A DNA stretch of 6,245 nt from Alphaproteobacteria bacterium (GCA_003542415.1 DPKR01000020.1:1-6245); one strand, 5' to 3'. Numbered from the stretch's first letter, positions 1 to 6,111 are shown. The notes: generated by a model not told the origin, from the letters alone. Made by a program: numbers and translations.

Positions 1-401
1 ACTCCGCTTTTTTTAATGAGTTTCAAAGCAACCTCATGATTCGGCATCCGCACCGTCACAGTCCTCAACCCGGCGCAAGCCAAATCAAGCGCCGGATTTT
101 CATCAATCCTATTTAAAACAAAAGTCAGCGGCCCTGGCCAAAAATGTTTTGCAAGAGAAAGAACGCGCTCATCAACTGCCGCATATGTTTTCAAAAAATC
201 AATTTCTGCAATGTGCGAAATGAGCGGATTAAATGAGGGCCTGCCCTTAGCAGCGTAAATACTTGCCACCGCCTTTGGATCATAAACATTTGCGCCAAGT
301 CCGTAGACCGTTTCAGTCGGAAAAGCCACCAAACCGCCGTTTTGAATAACCTCTGCGGCTTTATTTATGTTTTCATCGCTTATTTGAAAAATATTACTCA
401 T
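1..401 (-). CDS. tsaC: Threonylcarbamoyl-AMP synthase (Sua5/YrdC/TsaC family), 3' end cut by window
   Basis: The protein makes threonylcarbamoyl-AMP from threonine, bicarbonate and ATP, the first step of tRNA t6A37 modification in the cytoplasm. The visible 133 residues begin MSNIFQISDE and show the YrdC signature: FPTETVYGLGA near residue 28, then AAKGRPSFNPLI near residues 49-60, and HFWPGPLTF near residues 86-94. These form the nucleotide- and threonine-binding core. The ATG at 399-401 is the natural start because it gives the usual short N-terminus before the PTETVYGLG block; its ribosome site is weak (GGA). The C-terminal part lies before base 1, so the short YrdC and long Sua5 forms cannot be told apart. 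The gene starts 7 bases after the stop of the SUKH-like gene, with no terminator between, so it probably shares that transcript. The family is certain from motifs; the symbol tsaC could equally be sua5. Confidence 0.95.
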   Translation of the reverse strand, partial: MSNIFQISDENINKAAEVIQNGGLVAFPTETVYGLGANVYDPKAVASIYAAKGRPSFNPLISHIAEIDFLKTYAAVDERVLSLAKHFWPGPLTFVLNRIDENPALDLACAGLRTVTVRMPNHEVALKLIKKSG

Positions 402-408
402 TGTCCGA

Positions 409-816
409 TCAATAATGTAAAATAGAATTCAATCCTTCAGTCAAACCGTCAGCCGAAAAACTTTCTAACTCATCACCTGTATTTCTGTCAACCAAAAGAT
501 AATCTTTTTGCATCTCGTCATAAACCAAAAAACAAAAATCATCATAGCCTAAAATCACCATATCCTTTGAACCGTTGTGAATTTCGTTAAAAGTGATAAT
601 ATCAAGCCCTTTATCTCTTGGTGATATTCCCAAAATCGCGCTGTCTTCCCCTCTCAAACCATTATAATTTTTCAAAAAGCCGATAAACTCAAGCGGCAAA
701 AACGGATATCCTTGCTTGACCAGTTTTTTTTGCGTTTCAATCACATCCTCGCGCGCAAAAGGTGATTCTTGCGTTTGATATCCGTTTTCTTTTAATGTTT
801 GAATAAAGTTTATCAT
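409..816 (-). CDS. SMI1/KNR4 (SUKH)-like protein, probable immunity protein
   Basis: This 135-residue soluble protein has no signal peptide or membrane segment. Its pattern fits the SMI1/KNR4 (SUKH) superfamily. There is an N-terminal helix, then GYPFLPLEFIGFLKNYNGL (residues 36-54) matching the family's P-x-x-[YF]-x-x-[FL]-L-x-x-x-N-G helix. A hydrophobic stretch MVILGYDDFCFLVYDE (86-101) and a LLVDRNTGDELESFSADG stretch (107-124) match the family's later strands, and a helix closes the protein. SUKH proteins commonly act as immunity proteins that bind and block nuclease toxins, often of the HNH class. The start codon overlaps the stop of the upstream HNH-like gene (ATGA), with an AAGGGG ribosome site (complement of 825-830) 8 bases upstream inside that gene, so the two are probably translationally coupled. 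Family assignment is by pattern only. The immunity role is inferred from the neighbour. Some SUKH proteins have other, housekeeping roles. Confidence 0.75.
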   Translation of the reverse strand: MINFIQTLKENGYQTQESPFAREDVIETQKKLVKQGYPFLPLEFIGFLKNYNGLRGEDSAILGISPRDKGLDIITFNEIHNGSKDMVILGYDDFCFLVYDEMQKDYLLVDRNTGDELESFSADGLTEGLNSILHY

Positions 817-2342
817 CTCGAATGCCCCTTCTTTAAGAACATTTTACGCGCTTTTTTCAATTTTCGGTAACTACTGTAATTCTCAAACTCTTTTTTAATA
901 TCACATTTACTATGTTCTCTGTCATAAGCCGCCTGATCAAGAGCAAGCTTTTTCATACACTCTTCATAATTTACTACGTGCTTATCGTCCATGTTTCTTC
1001 GTTTGTCTCTTTTTCCTTGATAGAAATCGTAGCTCAGTCTTTCTTCTGGCTTTAAACCAATCACAAAAACAGTATTAGGGTCAATAAACTCAAGTCTTTC
1101 CGAATAGCTTTTTGTCTGACCTCGTTTTCTTATTTTATCATGCCCATGAATAAACCGCGAATGGATCTCAGCTGTTACCAAACACAATTTATCTTTATAA
1201 TTCGCATATGCAACGCTTTGTAATGCCCCTGCATCACTTGCGGCATATTTATGATGAACTTCAAAAGATGGAAAATCAGCACTATTAAGAGGTTTACCAG
1301 TCTCATCTCTGGCAATAATAAAATCTGCGTTTTTAGCATCAATGGCAGCATTGATCAAAGTTTGAGGTATAACATCTCCCGCTTTAAATTGTTGAGCATT
1401 TGCTTTAGCAACCTCTTTTAATAACTTTTTTAAGTTGCTCTTTTCTTCTTTTTTTAATATAGAAAATTCTGCTGACTTAATTTTTGCAAATAACTCTTTT
1501 TCAGCTTTTTTAAGATCAGAAAGAACTCGCGGTGTAAAATTCATTTCTGTAATGATGAGTTTTGCGGAATTATATTTTCCATATCTGTGCATCATATTGA
1601 TCATGGAATGCACATAACGTTTGTCCCAGCCCTGATTTAAAAGCATATCAGCCATTTGATTGCCTTGATGTCTTGCTAAATCGCGCACAAACTCATTGCG
1701 CACAGTAATTCCTTTTTGAAATGTTACTTTCTGCTCTTTATCATCTTTTTGAAAGGCTTGCACCACCAAATCCGAAAAATCACGAGGGGTCATCAACTGC
1801 AAAATCTGTGGATCAATCTTCTTTTGAAACAAATATAGGCGCAAGTCTTCTTCAATAATGCGAAAGCTCTCAAACCTTGAAAACAACTTCCATGAGGGTG
1901 AAGATTCAAAATCATATTCTTCTGATTGAGGAGATTCTCTTAATGGCTTGGCGATTAAATTTCTGTAATAAGGGCTTAGTTCTCTTTCTCTTAAGCCATC
2001 TTTAATACGATCAATCGTTCCATAAAAATCCATACGAATGGTCAACAGTTCCTGTTTATGTAAAAATCTTCCGGCATGCTCGGCCACTTTAAAACCGGCA
2101 GCAGCCAACACTTTATTTAACTTTTTTGCATCATCTTCATCCGTTTTGGCTGACTTATAAAGCATGTCATAAACAATGCAGGCATCCCCGATTGAAAGAT
2201 TTAAAAACTCATCAATATAGCCTTCATCGTGGTAAAGAACAGCCATATAGGGATTTTCGGCAATTTCTCTTTCTTCTTCTGCCGCTCTATCGCTTTCTTC
2301 AACCGTATGCTTTCTTTTGTATTTACTGCCCTTTTGAGCCAT
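813..2342 (-). CDS. Large protein with C-terminal HNH-like nuclease motif, probable toxin
   Basis: A 509-residue, highly charged protein. Residues 359-400 carry an HNH/His-Me-finger-like pattern: SFEVHHKYAASDAG with H363 and H364, N381 in ANYKDKLCLVTAE, H394 in EIHSRF, and H400. The order (paired His, Asn about 17 residues on, His 13 later) is that of HNH nucleases, which cut DNA or RNA with a metal ion. The first 350 residues are mainly helical and not recognised; residues 276-318 are lysine/glutamate-rich and may form a coiled coil. A basic tail (residues 491-509) follows. No signal peptide, membrane segment, or known export or repeat domain is seen. The start at 2342 has only a weak AGGCAGG-type site, but a promoter sits upstream. 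It overlaps the SUKH-like gene by 4 bases. The gene looks more AT-rich than pepA (hand-counted sample lines: 1441-1500 is 20% GC, 3361-3420 is 62%). A restriction or defence nuclease is the main alternative to a toxin. Confidence 0.7.
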   Translation of the reverse strand: MAQKGSKYKRKHTVEESDRAAEEEREIAENPYMAVLYHDEGYIDEFLNLSIGDACIVYDMLYKSAKTDEDDAKKLNKVLAAAGFKVAEHAGRFLHKQELLTIRMDFYGTIDRIKDGLRERELSPYYRNLIAKPLRESPQSEEYDFESSPSWKLFSRFESFRIIEEDLRLYLFQKKIDPQILQLMTPRDFSDLVVQAFQKDDKEQKVTFQKGITVRNEFVRDLARHQGNQMADMLLNQGWDKRYVHSMINMMHRYGKYNSAKLIITEMNFTPRVLSDLKKAEKELFAKIKSAEFSILKKEEKSNLKKLLKEVAKANAQQFKAGDVIPQTLINAAIDAKNADFIIARDETGKPLNSADFPSFEVHHKYAASDAGALQSVAYANYKDKLCLVTAEIHSRFIHGHDKIRKRGQTKSYSERLEFIDPNTVFVIGLKPEERLSYDFYQGKRDKRRNMDDKHVVNYEECMKKLALDQAAYDREHSKCDIKKEFENYSSYRKLKKARKMFLKKGHSR

Positions 2343-2371
2343 TTGCCTGCCTTTTTTATAATTTTGTCTAA

Positions 2372-2400
2372 AATATACACGATAACATTTTTTAAAGCAA
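2372..2400 (-). promoter_or_regulatory. Predicted promoter for the toxin-immunity(-tsaC) operon
   Basis: On the minus strand, TTGCTT (complement of 2395-2400) and TATATT (complement of 2372-2377) are separated by exactly 17 bases. The -10 matches sigma-70 consensus at 5 of 6 bases and the -35 at 3 of 6. This puts the start of transcription about 20-25 bases before the ATG at 2342. It is the only good promoter-like pair I see on this strand before the operon. The surrounding DNA is AT-rich, so chance matches are possible. Confidence 0.5.
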
Positions 2401-2445
2401 GAATTTTTTTTATAAAAAGTAACATATTTTTATCAAATTGCCTTG

Positions 2446-2451
2446 TATACT
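2446..2451 (+). promoter_or_regulatory. Predicted -10 element for pepA
   Basis: TATACT matches the sigma-70 -10 consensus at 5 of 6 bases and lies 30 bases before the pepA start codon at 2482, leaving a leader of about 24 bases. No convincing -35 box is found at 16-18 bases upstream (CATATT at 17). The element divides the divergent intergenic region (2343-2481) with the minus-strand promoter. Nothing else was recognised in that gap. Confidence 0.4.
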
Positions 2452-2481
2452 GTTTCAAAACAAAATCAAAAGGAGAATAAT

Positions 2482-3921
2482 ATGACCCAATATGTTTTTG
2501 AAAACAAACGTGTATCAGCTAATGTTACCGCTGTTGTTTTCACAAATCCGAAAACAAATCTTGAAACATTACAACAATTTTTAAATGAGGACGAAGCCTC
2601 TGCTCTTCTCTCACGCATCAAAAAGCTGTCCGCCAAATCCGGCGATATCTTAAGCCTTGAAACAGCAAAACGCAAAATTGTTGCCGTTGTGACAGACCTC
2701 AAAAATGAAGAGCAATACCAGCTTTTAGGTGGCAAGATTTATAAACACATCAAAAAAGAAACATCGGCCCTTGTCTTGCTTCCGGAAGAATTTTCTCACA
2801 CAGCAGCCTATGAAATGGCTCTCGGCATTGAACTCGGCTCATATTCGTTTGACAAATACATCACAAAACGTGCTGACAAAGACTTTCCGAAACTTGAAAC
2901 AGTTTATTTTAAGGCAAAAAATTTATCTGCCAAAGAATATATTCCTTATGCTGCACTTGCGAACGGCGTTCGCTATGCAAGAGATTTAACAAACGAGCCC
3001 GCTAACAACATGACCCCTCAAATCATGGCAGATGAAATCAAACGCCTTGGTTATCTTGGGCTTGATGTTGAAATTTTAGATGAAAAGCGCATGAAATCCA
3101 ATGATTTTAACTTAGCGCTTTCTGTTGCACAAGGCTCTGAAAACAAACCGCGTGTTGCTGTTTTGAAATGGCTCGGCAATCAAGAAAACGATAACTTTGA
3201 TTTGGGTTTGGTCGGCAAAGGTGTCACTTTTGATGCCGGCGGCATCTCCTTAAAACCCGGCAACGGCATGTGGGATATGAAACAAGACATGGCAGGTGCG
3301 GCAGCAGTTGTCGGTGCCATGAAAGTCATCGCCCTTCAAAAATTGCCTGTCAATGTCATCGGCATCGTCGGCCTTGTTGAAAATATGCCCTCTGGCACAG
3401 CCACCCGCCCCGGCGATATCGTCACCTCCATGTCGGGCCAAACGGTTGAAATCTTAAACACCGATGCTGAAGGCCGCCTTGTTTTGGCGGATTGCTTGTG
3501 GTATATTCAGTCACAATACGGTGTCAAAAAAGTGATTGACATTGCAACCTTAACAGGTGCCATCATGGTAGCTCTCGGCACAGAAATGGCAGGTGTGATG
3601 GGCAATTCTCAAACCTTTATTGAAACAATCAAAAACGCAGGCTTAAATACCGGCGAAGAAGTTTGGCAACTCCCGATTAATTCAGCTTATAATAAGATGA
3701 TGGATTCTGACATTGCCGACATGAAAAACATCAGTGAATCGCGCAATGCCGGCTCCATTACAGCTGCTTGCTTCTTGCAAAGATTTATTCAAAAGGGCGT
3801 CGAATGGGCGCACCTTGATATTGCAGGTATGGACAAAGAAACAAAAGGCAAGCCTTTAACCCCGAAAGGAGCTTCGGGTTTTGGAGTCAAACTCTTTGTT
3901 GAAATCATCAAAAACCTGTAA
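2482..3921 (+). CDS. pepA: Leucyl aminopeptidase (peptidase M17, cytosol aminopeptidase)
   Basis: A cytoplasmic dimetal (Zn/Mn) aminopeptidase that removes N-terminal residues from peptides in protein turnover; family members are hexameric. The C-terminal M17 catalytic domain (about residues 155-479) is complete. GKGVTFDAGGISLKP supplies metal ligands K246 and D251 and catalytic K258; D269 is in KQDMAGAA; NTDAEGRLVLAD gives D328, E330 and catalytic R332. All lie 24 positions before the E. coli PepA equivalents, and the protein is slightly short (479 against 503 residues) because the N-terminal domain is trimmed. I chose ATG 2482 over an in-frame ATG at 2443. AGGAG (2471-2475) lies 6 bases before 2482, and the 13 extra residues from 2443 would start upstream of the likely -10. 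The gene stands alone, with a divergent operon on the left and its own terminator on the right. In E. coli PepA also binds DNA; nothing here shows that. Confidence 0.97.
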   Translation: MTQYVFENKRVSANVTAVVFTNPKTNLETLQQFLNEDEASALLSRIKKLSAKSGDILSLETAKRKIVAVVTDLKNEEQYQLLGGKIYKHIKKETSALVLLPEEFSHTAAYEMALGIELGSYSFDKYITKRADKDFPKLETVYFKAKNLSAKEYIPYAALANGVRYARDLTNEPANNMTPQIMADEIKRLGYLGLDVEILDEKRMKSNDFNLALSVAQGSENKPRVAVLKWLGNQENDNFDLGLVGKGVTFDAGGISLKPGNGMWDMKQDMAGAAAVVGAMKVIALQKLPVNVIGIVGLVENMPSGTATRPGDIVTSMSGQTVEILNTDAEGRLVLADCLWYIQSQYGVKKVIDIATLTGAIMVALGTEMAGVMGNSQTFIETIKNAGLNTGEEVWQLPINSAYNKMMDSDIADMKNISESRNAGSITAACFLQRFIQKGVEWAHLDIAGMDKETKGKPLTPKGASGFGVKLFVEIIKNL

Positions 3922-3939
3922 TTTCTTTTGATATTGTCA

Positions 3940-3983
3940 TTGCCGGACGCGTTGTTTTAACAACCCGATCCGGCATTTTTTTT
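3940..3983 (+). terminator. Intrinsic terminator of pepA
   Basis: A nested hairpin starts 20 bases after the pepA stop. The outer stem GCCGGA (3942-3947) pairs with TCCGGC (3969-3974), and the inner stem GTTGTT (3951-3956) pairs with AACAAC (3959-3964), though the innermost pairs must open into the loop. An eight-base T run (3976-3983) follows. It ends the pepA transcript before the metK leader. There is no A run on the left side, so it is one-directional. Confidence 0.85.
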
Positions 3984-3991
3984 GAAGACCC

Positions 3992-4020
3992 TTGACAAAC
4001 ATTTTTCCTTATGTTAGATC
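3992..4020 (+). promoter_or_regulatory. Predicted promoter for metK and yqfO-like operon
   Basis: A perfect TTGACA -35 (3992-3997) is followed after 17 bases by TAGATC (4015-4020), a weak -10 preceded by TG at 4012-4013 as in extended -10 promoters. This would start the RNA near 4027, just before the riboswitch-like element at 4031. A GTTAG/CTAAC repeat (4013-4017 and 4027-4031) overlaps the -10. The -35 is convincing and the -10 less so. Confidence 0.55.
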
Positions 4021-4030
4021 AAAATCCTAA

Positions 4031-4080
4031 CGTGTGGATTTAACCTAACTTGTCCGGCACTAAACGGACTAAATAAGGAG
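4031..4080 (+). promoter_or_regulatory. SAM-II-like riboswitch in the metK leader
   Basis: The leader fits the compact SAM-II H-type pseudoknot. P1 pairs GUGU (4032-4035) with GCAC (4057-4060), one pair being G-U. The first loop opens with GGAUUUAACC (4036-4045), the conserved GAUUUAACC seen in SAM-II RNAs. P2 pairs GUCCG (4052-4056) with CGGAC (4065-4069). UAAA (4061-4064) and CUAAA (4069-4073) match the conserved A-rich positions, with U4051 and U4070 where SAM-II has its ligand-flanking uridines. CCU (4044-4046) can pair with AGG (4076-4078), taking up the Shine-Dalgarno AAGGAG (4075-4080), 8 bases before the metK ATG. Binding of SAM should therefore block translation of the SAM synthetase. 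The match was made by eye. P1 is short, and the related SAM-V class has a similar core, so the class is less sure than the SAM-responsive nature. Confidence 0.75.
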
Positions 4081-4088
4081 ATTTTAAT

Positions 4089-5099
4089 ATGCTTAAAACA
4101 GCAGAATTTGTGTCTTTGGGACACCCCGATAAAACAGCAGATTTCATTTCAGAATATATTCTAGACCGCGCTCTTGAACAAGACGCGCGTGTTAGATATG
4201 CCGTTGAAGTGATGGTCAAAGGCAACACCGTTGTCTTAGGTGGTGAAGTCTGTTCAAATATCACATTAAATAATATTGAAGAATATGTCAAAGATGCTGT
4301 CCGCCAAATCGGCTACGATGAACGCTATCACCAAATTTGGGGATCAAATGCGCTTGATGTTTCTAACTTAAAAGTCATCAACCTCATCAGCTCTCAATCA
4401 TGCGAGATTTTGCAAGGCGTTGAAAACGGCGGTTGGGGCGATCAGGGCGTATTCGTTGGCTATGCATGCCAAGGCGAAGGTTTGCTTCCCAAAGAACTCT
4501 ATTTAGCAAAAAAACTCAACAACGCGCTTTATGCCAAAGCCTTAAAATCTGATAACTTGGGCCTTGATATCAAAACGCAAATCACAATTGATGATCAGGG
4601 TAAAATCAAAACGGCAATTGTCGCCATCCCAATGCTCAAAAATGAGGATTTAACACCTTTTGTTCAAAAAATTTTAGGCTCTGCCCCAGATGAGCTCATC
4701 ATCAACGGCACGGGCAATTACACCTGCCATAGCGCTGTTGCCGATTGCGGCATCACAGGTCGCAAACTGGCGTGTGATTTTTATTCCACAGCCTGCCCTG
4801 TCGGCGGCGGCTCGCCATGGGCAAAAGACGCAAGCAAAGCCGATGTATCTCTCAACATTTTAGCGCGAAAATTAGCTGTCCAAAATCTCAAAGATAATGA
4901 TGAAATCTTTGTTTATCTCTCATCTTGCATCGGCAGATCAAAGCTTCCGAGCGCCACTCTCAAATGCATCAAAAACGGGGCAATAACATATAAAAATCTT
5001 GAAGGAGATTTTTCACCTCAGACAGTTATCAAAAACTTAAGACTTGACAAACCTGTTTTTGCAGATTTGTGCCGAAACACCCTCACCGCTTTAGTATAA
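4089..5099 (+). CDS. metK: S-adenosylmethionine synthetase (methionine adenosyltransferase), short divergent form
   Basis: Makes S-adenosylmethionine from methionine and ATP in the cytoplasm. The visible MetK motifs are: GHPDK (residues 11-15) near the N-terminus; GGEV (51-54), matching GGEI; QSCEILQG then GDQG (117-120); DIKTQITID (160-168), with K162 as the likely counterpart of E. coli K165; ADCGITGRK (218-226), matching GDCGLTGRK; and GGGSPWAKDASKAD (239-252), which keeps both lysines and the aspartate of HGGGAFSGKDPSKVD. It is odd in three ways. It has 336 residues against about 384 in E. coli. The loop between QSCEILQG and GDQG is shortened. The conserved His of HGGGAFSGKD is Val, and AFSG is SPWA. 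The ATG at 4089 has AAGGAG 8 bases upstream, inside the riboswitch-like fold. The yqfO-like gene follows 9 bases after the stop. The reading frame is intact and the main catalytic residues are kept, so I take it as active. Confidence 0.9.
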   Translation: MLKTAEFVSLGHPDKTADFISEYILDRALEQDARVRYAVEVMVKGNTVVLGGEVCSNITLNNIEEYVKDAVRQIGYDERYHQIWGSNALDVSNLKVINLISSQSCEILQGVENGGWGDQGVFVGYACQGEGLLPKELYLAKKLNNALYAKALKSDNLGLDIKTQITIDDQGKIKTAIVAIPMLKNEDLTPFVQKILGSAPDELIINGTGNYTCHSAVADCGITGRKLACDFYSTACPVGGGSPWAKDASKADVSLNILARKLAVQNLKDNDEIFVYLSSCIGRSKLPSATLKCIKNGAITYKNLEGDFSPQTVIKNLRLDKPVFADLCRNTLTALV

Positions 5100-5108
5100 G
5101 GAAAACAA

Positions 5109-5435
5109 ATGCAATTTGACTATTTTAAATTAGAAATTTTCATCCCCGAAACACATCTCAAACTTTTGCAACAAACGTTGCAAAAAGCAGATGCCGGACA
5201 TTTCGGAAAGTATGACAGCTGTCTTTCATATTCTCGTGTCACAGGTGTTTGGCGCACACTTGATGGCGCAACCCCATACATCGGCAAAGCCGGTGAAATA
5301 TCTGAAGAACCGGAAATCAAGGTTGAAGTTGCCTGCAAAAAAGAAAACTTAAGCAAAACCCTTCAGGCAATCAAAGCTGTTCACCCGTATGAAGAGCCTG
5401 TGATAAACATCATCCCGATGACAATCGCCCTATAA
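5109..5435 (+). CDS. Stand-alone NIF3/YqfO-type domain protein
   Basis: A 108-residue soluble protein that resembles the PII/CutA-like domain inserted in YqfO-type NIF3 proteins and also found alone in many proteobacteria. It has an N-terminal strand (KLEIFIP, residues 7-13) and a helix over residues 15-27. A central GHFGKYDSCLSYSRVTGVWRT segment (30-50) and a GKAGEISEEPEIKVEVACKK segment (59-78) follow, and it ends with the family hallmark HPYEEPVINIIPM (92-104). The role of the stand-alone form is not settled; metal or small-ligand binding has been suggested for the fold. It starts 9 bases after metK, and its ribosome site AAGGA (5098-5102) overlaps the metK stop codon, so translation is likely coupled and the gene probably falls under the same SAM control. 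It ends at a strong bidirectional terminator. The family is confident; the function is not. Confidence 0.85.
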   Translation: MQFDYFKLEIFIPETHLKLLQQTLQKADAGHFGKYDSCLSYSRVTGVWRTLDGATPYIGKAGEISEEPEIKVEVACKKENLSKTLQAIKAVHPYEEPVINIIPMTIAL

Positions 5436-5464
5436 AAAAAGCCTCCATTAAAGGAGGCTTTTTT
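5435..5464. terminator. Bidirectional intrinsic terminator between convergent genes
   Basis: GCCTCC (5441-5446) pairs with GGAGGC (5453-5458) around a six-base loop, with an A run on the left (5434-5440) and a T run on the right (5459-5464). It works as a terminator in both directions. It ends the metK/yqfO-like transcript on the plus strand and the membrane-protein gene on the minus strand, whose stop is 13 bases away at 5478. Confidence 0.9.
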
Positions 5465-5477
5465 ATCATATAGCACT

Positions 5478-6074
5478 TTATTTCTTTGGTGCAGCTTTTT
5501 TAGGAGCTTTTTTCTTTGGTGCAACCTTCTTTGTTGCTGCTTTTTTAGCCGCAGGCTTAACAACTTTTTTAGGAGCTTTCTTTTTAGTTTCAGCCTTTGC
5601 TTTCGGCGCACTCAAATGTTTGGCAATCTCTTTTTCTATTGCCTCACCGTCCTCGATTGTCATTGCATAAAGCGGAATGGAAAATGCGCCATATTTTGAA
5701 GCTGCCGACATTTTTTGCATAAATGTCAAAGGATATTTCACACCTTTTTTGAGCTTAAATCGCAAAAAACTGCGCCCACAGCAACAACATTTGCAGCATC
5801 CGCCAACGCGTTCAAGAGCTTCAACATCTTTCCACTTGAGTTTCGCGTTGTGATCAATTTCAATACCTTCATCATCAATTTTAGCAAGTCTTTGCGGATT
5901 CATAAAAACATAAAAAGCCGCCATCGCCGAAATCAACACAATGATTTTCACAATCGTCAGCCAAACAATCTCAGCCAAATTTGAAGCCGGAAACCAAAGC
6001 GCAAACACAAGCAACAAAATGCTGAAAATTGCCCAATTTCTCAGTTTTTTTCGATTATAATAAAATTCAGTCAT
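5478..6074 (-). CDS. Small membrane protein with Cys cluster and histone H1-like tail
   Basis: A 198-residue protein of unknown function. Residues 14-30 and 36-58 are two hydrophobic segments, so the N-terminus should sit in the inner membrane as a short hairpin. Residues 60-155 form a soluble domain. It opens with IDDEGIEIDHNAKLKWKDVE (66-85), a strand-turn-strand pattern like bacterial PH-like domains, but I cannot assign a family. Inside it, GGCCKCCCCG (91-100) puts six cysteines in seven positions. Residues 157-198 are a Lys/Ala/Pro tail built of KKAPKK-type units, like histone H1 or TolA-type low-complexity regions. By the positive-inside rule, the highly basic tail probably lies in the cytoplasm, where it could touch nucleic acid or ribosomes; this is inference. 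The start is firm, with AGGAGA (complement of 6081-6086) 6 bases before the ATG. The gene is monocistronic between two terminators. Confidence 0.85.
   Translation of the reverse strand: MTEFYYNRKKLRNWAIFSILLLVFALWFPASNLAEIVWLTIVKIIVLISAMAAFYVFMNPQRLAKIDDEGIEIDHNAKLKWKDVEALERVGGCCKCCCCGRSFLRFKLKKGVKYPLTFMQKMSAASKYGAFSIPLYAMTIEDGEAIEKEIAKHLSAPKAKAETKKKAPKKVVKPAAKKAATKKVAPKKKAPKKAAPKK
5481..5606 (-). repeat. Low-complexity region coding the Lys/Ala/Pro tail
   Basis: Imperfect repeats code for the KKAPKK-type tail. TTTCTTTGGTGCA occurs at 5481-5493 and again at 5511-5523, a 30-base (10-codon) step, and TTTTTTAGGAGCTTT occurs near 5496 and again near 5565. Such tracts change length easily by slippage, so the tail length probably varies between strains. 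Confidence 0.7.
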
Positions 6075-6111
6075 AACAAATCTCCTTTTTTTAATAAATC
6101 TGGCAAATATT

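Noticed and set aside
2229..2480. Hydrophobic plus-strand open frame opposite the start of the toxin-like gene
   Set aside because: Its phenylalanine-rich sequence comes from the complement of lysine-rich codons and AT-rich intergenic DNA, and no start signal precedes it.
2443..2481. A longer pepA start at ATG 2443, adding 13 residues
   Set aside because: The AGGAG at 2471-2475 is correctly spaced for ATG 2482, the added residues (MYTVSKQNQKENN) do not look like PepA, and the predicted -10 at 2446-2451 would lie inside the longer gene.
4031..4080. SAM-I or SAM/SAH riboswitch class for the metK leader
   Set aside because: SAM-I needs a four-way junction of about 100 bases, which does not fit here, and the SAM/SAH motif known before metK in Rhodobacterales does not match the loop; the H-type pseudoknot with GAUUUAACC fits SAM-II.
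5381..5611. Open frame on the minus strand giving a Lys/Arg/Leu/Gln-rich peptide
   Set aside because: It is a frame shadow of the repeat tail of the membrane-protein gene, has no ribosome site, and runs through the bidirectional terminator.
5778..5798. Zinc finger or ferredoxin-type site in the CCKCCCC cluster
   Set aside because: The cysteines are contiguous, with no CxxC pairs or the spacing of known zinc or iron-sulfur motifs, so I report only the cluster.
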